This document shows, one piece after another, positions 18,113-26,358 of a DNA stretch of 64,000 nucleotides. The notes under the pieces are model-generated. The model was not told the origin of the DNA. It was given only the letters and a program-made list of their open reading frames with translations, and did not search any database. The stretch is from CAMLJR01 sp964500675 (lineage in GTDB: Bacteria; Pseudomonadota; Gammaproteobacteria; Pseudomonadales; CAMLJR01), in the NCBI GenBank assembly GCA_964500675.1, contig CAZCNY010000004.1, forward strand, positions 1-64,000. Direction: 5' to 3'. A program made the position numbers and the translations under genes. How positions within the stretch are numbered: position 1 is the stretch's first letter; every line of letters starts with the position of its first letter.

Positions 18113-20176
18113 TCATTTGTTATTAAGCTCGGCGCGCGCGCGGGCGCGAATGTACTGGCGTATCGCTTCGACCTTGGTTTTATCGAAGAAATAACTGAAG
18201 CGCGGCATGCCGCGCTGGATCAATGCACCATCGTGCACAATCGTCTGGAACGCTTCGGGGCTTAGCGGGATTGGCGATTCGCGCAGGTCCGGCGCCGGTC
18301 CGCCGACGCCGACTGCGTTGCGGCCGTGACACGCGCCGCAGGCGATGAACATCGCCTTGCCCATCGCCACCATTTTCGGATCGAGTTTTTCTTTCGGATT
18401 GTCCTGTGTATTGATTTTCAGTGTTGGCGCTGGCGAAGCGGGCAATGTCGCATTGCCTTCGAGGGCATAGGTGAGCAGGCGGCGCGGGCCAGAGTATTTC
18501 CACCCCACATTCATGATGTCGCTCAGCATCGCGGCCGAGCCGCCGTAGCCGGCCAGCACGGAGACGTATTGTTTGCCGCCGATGGAGTACGTCATCGGTG
18601 CGGCGATGATGCCCATACCGGCATACTGTCGCCATAATCGCACGCCGCTAGTCGCGTCGTAGGCGGAGAACCAGCCATCCGCGGCGCCCTGGAACACGAC
18701 ATTGCCTTGCGTGGCGAGCGTACCGCCATTCCACAAATGATCGAGCTGCACGCGCCAGCGCGCTTTCTGTGCGATTGGATCCCAGGCGACCAACGTGCCC
18801 TTGCCATCGCCCGGCTCGCCATCGACGCTCGCGACATTGATACCGCCGACGTGAACCTCGTCGTCATCTGGCATGCCTTTGCGAAAGCGCGTCGCCATCT
18901 GCATGGTCGGCACATACACCAAGCCAGTCATTGGGCTGTAGGCCATGCGCATCCAACTATGCAGGCCGGAGTTGAACGGGTAGATCGTGGATTGTCCGGT
19001 TTCATAGCGGATATTTGGATTCTCGGCGGGGCGGCCGGTCGCCAAATCGATATGGTCCGCCCAGGTTACCTTGCCGAGTTTTTGCGCCGAGATCAGCTTG
19101 CCGGTTGTGCGATCGAGCACGTAGAAGAAGCCGTTTTTTGGCGCCTGCATGAGCACTTTGCGCTGTTTACCGTCAATCATAAGATCGGCCAGCGTCATCT
19201 GCTGCGTGCAATCGTAATCCCAGCTATCGCGCGGATTGATCTGGTAGTGCCAAACGTATTTGCCGGTATCGGCGTCGAGTGCGACGATCGACGCGGTATA
19301 GAGATTGTCGCCGCCGCCGGGGCTGCGCTGCTCGGGATCGTAGGCATACGCGTTGGCCGTGCCGACATAGATGCGGTTGAGTTCGGCATCGAAAGTGATG
19401 CTATCCCACGGACCGCCACCGCCTCCGGATTTCTTCCAGAATTCACCGCTCCAAGTTTTCGCCGCCGCCTCCATGGCAGGATCGCCTTTGTTCTCCTCGG
19501 GGCTGGCCGGCACCACGTAGAAGCGCCACACCTGTTTGCCGGTGGCCTGATCGTAGGCGGAAACATAGCCGCGCATGCCGAAATCGGCGCCGCCCTGGCC
19601 GATGATCACTTTATCGTTGAATACGCGCGGCGCACCCGTCACCGTCTGGCCACCTTTGGGGTCGGTGGTTTCCACGCTCCAAAGCATCTGCCCGGTTTTG
19701 GCATCGAGCGCAAACAGACGGCCATCGAGCGCCGCCGAGAAAATCTTGCCGTTGGCGTAAGCGGCGCCGCGATTGGCGCCGAAGCCGAAGTTCATCTTGA
19801 CGGGATTGTGCTCCCAGACTTTGGGCTCGAATTTCCAGATGAGCTTGCCGCTGGCGCCATCGACCGCGTAGACCGTGGCGTAAGAGCCCGTGAAGTAGAG
19901 CATGCCGTCGATGGCGATGGGCGAGGCTTCCAGGCTCGCCTCACCTGGCAGATCAAGATACCAGGCAAGACCGAGCTTGCCGGTATTGGCAGCGGTAATC
20001 TGATCAAGGCGGCTGAAGCCGGTCTCGTCGCTGTCACCGTTGACGTTATGCCATTCAACTGCGGTGCCCACAAGCTTGGCCGACGCGGCGGTCTCAGGTG
20101 CGCTGGAGCGCAACTGACAACCAAAAAGCACTGCTACGCAGGCGAACAGGCCGAGCAATAAAGGGATTCTTTTCAT
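18113..20176 (-). CDS. PQQ-dependent quinohemoprotein alcohol dehydrogenase, lipoprotein
   Basis: 687-aa type II quinohemoprotein that oxidises alcohols in the periplasm and passes electrons via its own heme c. A signal with lipobox VLFGC puts the lipid cysteine at 20. Residues 40-570 form the eight-bladed PQQ propeller (YVSAYDQATGKQVWRFY, LMQAPKNGFFYVLDR, and a WDYD aspartate near the active site). The C-terminal cytochrome domain has CGACH at 613-617 and an axial methionine near 657 (RGMPRF). The vicinal Cys-Cys usual near PQQ is replaced (NFGFGANRG at 129-137). It is last of the molybdenum-hydroxylase operon. Confidence 0.9.
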   Translation of the reverse strand: MKRIPLLLGLFACVAVLFGCQLRSSAPETAASAKLVGTAVEWHNVNGDSDETGFSRLDQITAANTGKLGLAWYLDLPGEASLEASPIAIDGMLYFTGSYATVYAVDGASGKLIWKFEPKVWEHNPVKMNFGFGANRGAAYANGKIFSAALDGRLFALDAKTGQMLWSVETTDPKGGQTVTGAPRVFNDKVIIGQGGADFGMRGYVSAYDQATGKQVWRFYVVPASPEENKGDPAMEAAAKTWSGEFWKKSGGGGGPWDSITFDAELNRIYVGTANAYAYDPEQRSPGGGDNLYTASIVALDADTGKYVWHYQINPRDSWDYDCTQQMTLADLMIDGKQRKVLMQAPKNGFFYVLDRTTGKLISAQKLGKVTWADHIDLATGRPAENPNIRYETGQSTIYPFNSGLHSWMRMAYSPMTGLVYVPTMQMATRFRKGMPDDDEVHVGGINVASVDGEPGDGKGTLVAWDPIAQKARWRVQLDHLWNGGTLATQGNVVFQGAADGWFSAYDATSGVRLWRQYAGMGIIAAPMTYSIGGKQYVSVLAGYGGSAAMLSDIMNVGWKYSGPRRLLTYALEGNATLPASPAPTLKINTQDNPKEKLDPKMVAMGKAMFIACGACHGRNAVGVGGPAPDLRESPIPLSPEAFQTIVHDGALIQRGMPRFSYFFDKTKVEAIRQYIRARARAELNNK

Positions 20177-20212
20177 CGTTATGCGCCTTTATGTTATCTG
20201 GCTGAGCGCTGT

Positions 20213-22960
20213 TTACGCGCGATGGCCGTTCACTTTTGCGGAACCGAAAATACCCATCTTGCACTTGCCGGAAATTTTGTCGCCTTCCACCACGAGGTTG
20301 TATTTCAGCGTGATTTTCATCGGCTTTTCGACCTTGAGGTCGAACAGCAAATTGCTGCCTTCCACGCTGCCCGTGAAGGCCATCTGGCCCTCGGGGCTGC
20401 TCAGATAACCGCTCAGCGCTGAACCGTTGGTTTCGAAGTGGCCGACCATTTCCTGCGGCCCCATCGGCGTCGACAACACCATTTTCCAGTCGCCATCAAT
20501 TTCTATGGCGGCGCTAGCGGTGATTTCGTCTGCTGGTGCGCCGATGGGTTCGGGAGTCATAGCGGTAGCGAGCGATTCGGTGACAGCTGCCGGTTTGGCA
20601 ACGACGGGAGCGGCCGGCGCCGTGATGTCGCGGCCTTCGATGACGCTGAGCAGTTTCGCCGGTGTCAGCGGCAGCTCGACCGGCACTTCACCGAACGGCG
20701 CCAGCGCATCGGCGATGGCATTGACGAGCGTCGGCGGGCCGATGATAGCGCCGCCTTCGCCGACACCACGCATGCCGCCGACCGATTGCGACGGCGTATT
20801 CGCATGCACGAACTCGAACACGGGCACGTCGGTAATCAGCGGCAGATGATAGTCCTTGTAAGTTGCCGCCAGCGGGTTGCCGCGATCGTCGAACGACATC
20901 TCTTCGTGCAGCACCATGCCGATGGCCTGGGCGAGTCCACCTGCGACTTGGCCCTCGACCACGGCCGGGTTGATCGGCGTGCCGCAATCCTCCGAGGAGA
21001 TCCAGCGCAGGATTTTGACGAAGCCCGTATCGGCATTGACCTCGACCACGCAGGCGTTGGCTGCGCTCGCGAAGGTCATCGGCGGCGGTTGGTAGCGGTG
21101 CTGAGCTTCCAGTCCAGCTTCAAAGCCGGCTGGCAATCGGTCGGGCTCGCCATAGGCGATCTCGGCGATCTGGCGCAGTGTGCGCGACTTTGCGGGCTCG
21201 CCGTCGACGTGCACCATGCCGTTTTCTAGGCGGATGGCATTGGGGCTGGAACCGAGTAAATGTGCGGCGAGCGTTTTGACCTTGGTCGCGAGCAGATCGC
21301 CGGCCATGATTGCCGCACCACCCGCGATCACACCCTGGCGGCTGCCGGCCGCGCCGGGCGAGAAGCCGCCGCGTGAGCTGTCGCCTTCGAACACGCTGAC
21401 GTCTTCGTAGGCCACGCCGAGGCGGTCGGCGAAGATTTGCGCCATCGTGGTTGCGGTGCCATGGCCTTGCGAGTGTGTGCTCATCGTCGCGGTGACCTTG
21501 CCGGTCGGCTCGATGCGTACCTGCGCCAGCTCGCCCGTCATCACGCCGATAGCACCGGCGGCACCGGTCGGCTCGATATACGTGGCAATACCGAGACCGA
21601 GGTAGCGGCTTTGCTGGCGCGCGGCTTCCTGCTCCTTGCGGAAGGCGGCGACGTCGAAGTAGCCGAGTAGTTTTTCCAGGCATTCGGCTGGCGTGACGTC
21701 CTCGAGAGGAATCTGCATGCACGATAGCGCGGGTTGGTCCTGCAACCTAACCAGATTGCGGCGACGGATCTCGATCGGATCGATGCCGATCTGGCGCGCC
21801 GCCTTGTCGAGCGCGGTTTCGCGCACGAGCGACTCCATCGCCCACGGCCCGCGATAGGCGGCGTAGCCGACCGTGTTGGAATACCAGCCGCGCGTGAGAA
21901 AGCCATAAGCCGGCATTTTGTAGGCGGCCCACACGAACATATGGACCGCGATATTGCACTCGGACAGTTGCGGATAGGCCCCGACATTGACGCTGTAATC
22001 GCCGTGCGAGGCGATGAGTTTACCGTCGTTGTCGAGCGCGATCTGCAGCGTCATTTCCTGCTCGCGCGCCTGATTGGCGCCGACCAGATTTTCGTAGCGG
22101 TCCTCGATCCATTTCAGCGGCCGGCGAAACTTGAGCGCGGCGATGATGGCGGCGGTTTCCTCCTTCCACGGGTGGTTCTTGAGGCCGAAGGCACCGCCGA
22201 CATCCTTGGCGATAACGCGGATCGCCGCCGGCGGCAAGCCGAGCGCGAGCGATACCCAGCGCGCCACCAGGTGCGGACTTTGGCAGGTGATGTAGAGCGT
22301 CAGCTCGCCCACACCTTCCGGGTTGGCGACAACGCCGCGCGTCTCCATCGGCGATTGCGAAATACGCTGATGCACGACCTTGTGCGTGATGAGATGCGGC
22401 GCGCTTTTGAGCTTGGCATCGAGTTCTTCGTCGATATCCTCGTCGCCCATCTGCGCATTGATATTGTCTTCCATGCCCGGATGCACCGGAGCGCCACTGC
22501 GCGCATCGGCCAGCGTGACTACGGGATCTTCCTCGGCGTATTCGACTTCGACCAGCGAAGCCGCGTCCTCGGCGATGGCGCGGCTGTCGGCGATGACGAG
22601 CGCGACCGGTTCGCCGACATAGGCCACGCGACCGTTGGCGAGCGGCGTAGTCTCCACATCGGGGGGGGTCAGGTAAAACGCGAGCAAGTCCACCTTGATG
22701 CTGGCCAGATCCGCCTGCGTGTATATGGCGTGCACACCGGGGATGTCGCGCGCCATGTCGGTATTGATCGAGAGAATTTTGCCGCGCGCGATCGGGCTGC
22801 GCGCGAAGGCGATGTGCAGCATGCCGGGGACGGCAATATCGTCGACGAACTGGCCGCGTCCGGTGAGCAGGCGCGGGTCTTCTTTGCGTGTTACGCGTTG
22901 GCCGACGTAGCGACCGCTGAAAATGCCGCTTTTGCCGGTATCAGGCACGGGGGCGTTCAT
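20213..22960 (-). CDS. Xanthine dehydrogenase-family molybdopterin subunit with fused C-terminal domain
   Basis: 915-aa large subunit of an aldehyde- or xanthine-type molybdenum hydroxylase. The substrate loop KDVGGAFGLK is at 252-261, and the catalytic glutamate is Glu735 in GVGEGG. The loop where form I CO dehydrogenase carries AYRCSFR reads YRGPWAME (369-376), so this is not a CO dehydrogenase. After the normal end near 780 come an Ala/Pro linker and an extra domain of about 90 residues (824-915, WKMVLSTPMGPQEMVGHF to the end) that looks all-beta. It overlaps the 2Fe-2S gene by 4 bp. Confidence 0.93.
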   Translation of the reverse strand: MNAPVPDTGKSGIFSGRYVGQRVTRKEDPRLLTGRGQFVDDIAVPGMLHIAFARSPIARGKILSINTDMARDIPGVHAIYTQADLASIKVDLLAFYLTPPDVETTPLANGRVAYVGEPVALVIADSRAIAEDAASLVEVEYAEEDPVVTLADARSGAPVHPGMEDNINAQMGDEDIDEELDAKLKSAPHLITHKVVHQRISQSPMETRGVVANPEGVGELTLYITCQSPHLVARWVSLALGLPPAAIRVIAKDVGGAFGLKNHPWKEETAAIIAALKFRRPLKWIEDRYENLVGANQAREQEMTLQIALDNDGKLIASHGDYSVNVGAYPQLSECNIAVHMFVWAAYKMPAYGFLTRGWYSNTVGYAAYRGPWAMESLVRETALDKAARQIGIDPIEIRRRNLVRLQDQPALSCMQIPLEDVTPAECLEKLLGYFDVAAFRKEQEAARQQSRYLGLGIATYIEPTGAAGAIGVMTGELAQVRIEPTGKVTATMSTHSQGHGTATTMAQIFADRLGVAYEDVSVFEGDSSRGGFSPGAAGSRQGVIAGGAAIMAGDLLATKVKTLAAHLLGSSPNAIRLENGMVHVDGEPAKSRTLRQIAEIAYGEPDRLPAGFEAGLEAQHRYQPPPMTFASAANACVVEVNADTGFVKILRWISSEDCGTPINPAVVEGQVAGGLAQAIGMVLHEEMSFDDRGNPLAATYKDYHLPLITDVPVFEFVHANTPSQSVGGMRGVGEGGAIIGPPTLVNAIADALAPFGEVPVELPLTPAKLLSVIEGRDITAPAAPVVAKPAAVTESLATAMTPEPIGAPADEITASAAIEIDGDWKMVLSTPMGPQEMVGHFETNGSALSGYLSSPEGQMAFTGSVEGSNLLFDLKVEKPMKITLKYNLVVEGDKISGKCKMGIFGSAKVNGHRA

Positions 22961-23442
22961 GATTTTTCTCCCGCATCAACACAAGCAAGTTTCTGCGCCG
23001 CGCGGCGGATACCCTGGTAACCCGTGCAACGGCAGACATGACCGGACATCGCGGCAATGAGTTGATCTTCGCTAGGCTTTTTGTCGCCACCCGTCAGCGC
23101 GGCGAACGTCATCACCACGCCGGGCGTGCAGAAACCGCATTGCAGAGCATGCGCTTCGAGCATCGCCTGCTGCACGGGGTGCAAGCTGCCGTCCGCGGCG
23201 GCGAGTCCTTCCACGGTGGTGACTGCCGCACCATCGGCTTGCACCGCAAGCATGAGACAGCTGCGCACGGCCTTGCCGTCGACAATTACCGTGCATGCAC
23301 CGCAGACACCGTGTTCGCAGCCGAGGTGGACGCCCGTGTAGCCGAGGTTGCCGCGCATAAAATCCGAAAGCGAAACGCGCGCTTCGACATCGCCTTCGTG
23401 GCGGCGGCCGTTGACGGTCATTTCGATATGGTGCTTGCTCAT
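22957..23442 (-). CDS. 2Fe-2S subunit of molybdenum hydroxylase
   Basis: 161-aa small subunit that relays electrons between molybdenum and FAD. The plant-type 2Fe-2S motif reads CEHGVCGAC with the fourth cysteine in VRSC. The second, helical 2Fe-2S motif reads CGFC with CRCTGYQGI. The eight cysteines are complete. It overlaps both neighbouring subunit genes by 4 bp. Confidence 0.96.
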   Translation of the reverse strand: MSKHHIEMTVNGRRHEGDVEARVSLSDFMRGNLGYTGVHLGCEHGVCGACTVIVDGKAVRSCLMLAVQADGAAVTTVEGLAAADGSLHPVQQAMLEAHALQCGFCTPGVVMTFAALTGGDKKPSEDQLIAAMSGHVCRCTGYQGIRRAAQKLACVDAGEKS

Positions 23443-24308
23443 GCCGCTTCTCCCATCGTGAGTTTCTCGCGCAGTGTGCGGGCAAACAGCCGCTTGCCGA
23501 CCGTGCGGCGATATTCGGCGCTGGCGTGTTTATCGTCAAACGGCGCGGTGTCGGCGACGGCCTGTTCGGCGACGGCTTGCACATCGATGGCATCGAGCGT
23601 TTGGCCGAGCAGCGCCTGCTCCGCCGCCTTCGCGCGAATCGGTGTCGGCCCCATGCCGAACCAGGCGATACCGGCGCGCGCAATCCTGCCGCCTTGAATA
23701 GCCAGCGCACCGACCAACCCCACGAGTGCGAAGTCGCCCGGACGCTGCGCGAGTTCGCGGAACAGCGTGATATGGCCCTGCGGCCAGTCCGGGAAAATAA
23801 TGCTTGTGACCATTTCGTCGGGTTCGAGGGCGTTCATATACGGGCCGAGATAGAACTCACGGGCCGGAATCTGCCGCGTACCATTGACTGAGCGCACTTC
23901 GATGGTCGCGTCGAGCGCGACGGCCGTGGCAGGCAATTCCGCCGCCGGCTCACCGAGCGCGATCGAGCCACCGACGGTGCCGCGATTGCGCGTCTGGTGA
24001 TGACCGACATGCTTTACCGCTTCTACCAGCACCGGCAGATCGCGCGCCAGCGCATCGCTCGCAATGACTTCGCACTGCCGAGTCATGGGTCCGATCCGCG
24101 TGCCGCCGTCGCCGTGGCTGATGCCTTTCAGCGTGGCGATGTTGTTGATATCGACGACGATGAAAGGCTGGCTCATGCGTAGGTTGAGCAGCGGCATCAG
24201 CGTTTGACCGCCGGCCAGCACCGTTGCGCCGCCGCCCGCTTCGGCGAGAATGGCGCAGGCCTCCTCAATCGAGGTAGGGGCGACGTAGTCGAACGGGGCC
24301 GGCTTCAT
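23439..24308 (-). CDS. FAD-binding subunit of molybdenum hydroxylase
   Basis: 289-aa medium subunit of the CoxM/CutM type. FAD-binding segments are present: AGGQTLMPLLNLR near 31-43 and TVGGSIALGEPAAELP near 111-126. The C-terminal CO-dehydrogenase flavoprotein domain follows. It completes the three-subunit enzyme with the two genes downstream, overlapping each neighbour by 4 bp. Confidence 0.95.
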   Translation of the reverse strand: MKPAPFDYVAPTSIEEACAILAEAGGGATVLAGGQTLMPLLNLRMSQPFIVVDINNIATLKGISHGDGGTRIGPMTRQCEVIASDALARDLPVLVEAVKHVGHHQTRNRGTVGGSIALGEPAAELPATAVALDATIEVRSVNGTRQIPAREFYLGPYMNALEPDEMVTSIIFPDWPQGHITLFRELAQRPGDFALVGLVGALAIQGGRIARAGIAWFGMGPTPIRAKAAEQALLGQTLDAIDVQAVAEQAVADTAPFDDKHASAEYRRTVGKRLFARTLREKLTMGEAA

Positions 24309-25003
24309 TTCTTCTCCCCCGATTTTTCCGCTTCAATGATCAGCTGCTTCAAAGTCGCGTTGTCGAGCACGATAATTGGCGCCGCCGACTGTCGACCGAA
24401 TTCAAATGCCGCCGCCGCGACGAGAATTAAGAGCAGCCCGATTGCAATTCCAGCCCAACGTGAATCACCACCGCGCGCGATATTTTGTAATGGAGCTGTC
24501 GTCGTGCCGATCGATGCTGCGGCTGTTGGCACTGCAGTTTTTCCGGCTGCAACAGCGGGTTTTACACCGCTGAGAATCTCGCCGAAACGACCAAAGAATT
24601 TGCCGGCCAGCTGCTTCGCGGTGGCATCGATGATCGGGCCGCCGAGCTGGGCCATGCGCCCGCCGACCTGTGCGTCGACATCATAGGTGAGCAGCGTGCC
24701 GCTGCCATCCGCCTGCAAGCGCACTTTCGCGGCGCCCTTCATCGAGCCGGCGATGCCGCCATTACCTTCGAGGATAAGGGTGTAACCATTGGGGGGATTC
24801 AGATCTTCGAGATTAACCGCGCCTTTGAAACGTGCGCCGATCGGGCCGACTTTCACTTCGACCGTGGCTGTGAAGCGCACGTCGGATTCCTTCGTGAGGC
24901 TTTGACAGCCGGGAATGGAGGCCCGCAAAATTTCGGGATCATTCAACGCTTCCCAGACTCTCTGAGGAGAAGCAGCAATGCGCTGCTCGCCGGTCATATT
25001 CAT
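24305..25003 (-). CDS. CoxG-family SRPBCC protein with C-terminal membrane anchor
   Basis: 232-aa protein. An N-terminal START-like/CoxG domain (about 1-150: GEQRIAASPQRVWEALND, TYDVDAQVGGRMAQLG) is followed by a linker and one transmembrane helix (WAGIAIGLLLILVAAAAF). CoxG recruits or matures the molybdenum hydroxylase at the membrane in CO oxidisers; a similar anchoring role is inferred here. It is first gene of the operon, 130 bp below a 24-bp palindrome. The start is at MNMTGEQ, or two residues later. Confidence 0.88.
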   Translation of the reverse strand: MNMTGEQRIAASPQRVWEALNDPEILRASIPGCQSLTKESDVRFTATVEVKVGPIGARFKGAVNLEDLNPPNGYTLILEGNGGIAGSMKGAAKVRLQADGSGTLLTYDVDAQVGGRMAQLGGPIIDATAKQLAGKFFGRFGEILSGVKPAVAAGKTAVPTAAASIGTTTAPLQNIARGGDSRWAGIAIGLLLILVAAAAFEFGRQSAAPIIVLDNATLKQLIIEAEKSGEKK

Positions 25004-25132
25004 ATCGATCGAACCTCAATTGATGGAATTAATTATCGTGACGACGCTCCGATTTACCAACGCCAACATAACGCATCATGGCATGGCTCATCGTGGCAAT
25101 ATACTGACACCAATATACACACGCGCAGACGC

Positions 25133-25156
25133 TTAATGAACATACATGTTCATTAA
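25133..25156. promoter_or_regulatory. 24-bp perfect palindrome, probable TetR operator
   Basis: TTAATGAACAT, two bases, then ATGTTCATTAA: an 11-bp perfect dyad. It lies between the TetR gene stop (25167) and the coxG-like start (25003), where the promoter of the oxidation operon should be. Size and symmetry are typical of TetR-family operators. The regulator gene directly upstream is the obvious candidate protein. Confidence 0.75.
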
Positions 25157-25166
25157 ATTTGAGAAA

Positions 25167-25922
25167 TTATTGAATTCGAGACTTTGTTTTCGTGCGGGAT
25201 TTTGCAGCTACTTTGGGCTTTGCTGCTAGTTTGGGCTTCGCTGGCGATGGTTGCGGTTTGATTGATGGCTGCGCACGCTCGATGTTTGTTCGCACAAACA
25301 TCCCTTCGCGCAATAAACGAGTCCACTCCAAGACAAACCGTTGGGCGAGACTATCGGTCCCATCTGCGTCAGGCAGATGACTCAACATGATCAGAATTGC
25401 TACAGCCCCCAACATGATGAAATGCATGACTTCGATATCCATGTCCTCTCTGGCATGACCGCTCGCCTTTAACGACTCAAGATCGCTAACGACCATTTGG
25501 TAAAGCGGATGAGCGCTATCCAGTGCCTTGCCGGCCAGCGCATCCGTAATTAACAATCTGGCGGCCTCGCGATTATTGAGAACCAGTTTGGCTACGTTAC
25601 TGACGCTCTCATTCAGAACTTGGCTGACATTTTTCTTCTTCAATGCAGGCTGAATATCTCTGGCAAAATCCAGCAGCCGGTCTGACATCCACAACTTAGC
25701 TTCGCGCAAGAGATGATCGCGATCTTCAAAATGTTGGTACGCCACGCCGCGACTGACATTCGCGACGCGCGCCGCTTCTTTCAGGGACAATGCATCGGGA
25801 CCTTTTTCGGCGAGCAAATCGATGGTGGCCTGCAGCAATTTCGCCCGCGTCTGCTCGGGATTGCGCACGCGTGATTTTTTTCTTCGGTTTGCTTTTTCGC
25901 TGGTTTCTTTGTTCGCTTTCAA
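25167..25922 (-). CDS. TetR-family transcriptional regulator
   Basis: 251-aa regulator. A lysine/arginine-rich head leads to the TetR helix-turn-helix (RAKLLQATIDLLAEKGPDAL and ARVANVSRGVAYQHF, about 27-70). A helical ligand-binding domain follows, then an unusual Lys/Pro/Ala-rich tail of about 30 residues. It is placed directly upstream of, and co-oriented with, the coxG-molybdenum hydroxylase-PQQ dehydrogenase genes, so it probably represses that operon until its substrate appears. Confidence 0.88.
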   Translation of the reverse strand: MKANKETSEKANRRKKSRVRNPEQTRAKLLQATIDLLAEKGPDALSLKEAARVANVSRGVAYQHFEDRDHLLREAKLWMSDRLLDFARDIQPALKKKNVSQVLNESVSNVAKLVLNNREAARLLITDALAGKALDSAHPLYQMVVSDLESLKASGHAREDMDIEVMHFIMLGAVAILIMLSHLPDADGTDSLAQRFVLEWTRLLREGMFVRTNIERAQPSIKPQPSPAKPKLAAKPKVAAKSRTKTKSRIQ

Positions 25923-26358
25923 TAAAAATACTCAATAAATTTTTACCCAGAAAACTGATGTGAGCGGCGTGCAATGACGAGTTAATTGCAATGCGCGCAA
26001 TGGTTTAAATCGGTAGGTCAACGCTGCTCTTTCTTCGTCAGCATCAAAAAGCGCCTCAGCCATCACAAGCACCGAATGCAACGACCAATATAAATAATGC
26101 CGACAAACGTAACTAGTGGCGTAGATCAAACTTATAAATATTGTTTTTCATCGTAATTTTTATGGTGCGAAGATGATTGCTGCCACGCAGAGTATGGGTA
26201 TTCAAGCGTGGCTCTTTATAACATTGGCGCAATAGCGCTACCAACTAACGGAGCTATCGTTTGATATTCTCGTATATTCAATCGAGCGGTCGCCTTAAAA
26301 TTTCAGTATTACAAATTCCAAAAAATCATGTCATTAAAAATGGCTGTGGGTATTTATA
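25923..26358. other. Gene-free AT-rich stretch
   Basis: Between the TetR gene start and the end of the AI-2E transporter gene on the same strand. I see no convincing coding frame; open frames here are short and lack homology. It must contain the TetR promoter and the transporter's 3' end, but no clear terminator hairpin was recognised. Confidence 0.5.

Noticed and set aside
18707..20161. 484-codon open frame on the plus strand opposite the PQQ dehydrogenase
   Set aside because: It is the antisense shadow of a gene with clear catalytic motifs; its translation has no recognisable domain.
21734..23020. 428-codon open frame on the plus strand opposite the molybdopterin subunit
   Set aside because: Antisense shadow of a GC-rich gene; the minus-strand protein has all family motifs.
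20213..24308. Aerobic CO dehydrogenase (coxMSL)
   Set aside because: The gene set and the CoxG partner fit, but the active-site loop reads YRGPWAME instead of the form I AYRCSFR, so CO oxidation is not supported.
25932..26129. 65-codon frame on the minus strand upstream of the TetR gene
   Set aside because: No homology, no ribosome site and biased composition; it is more likely non-coding promoter DNA.
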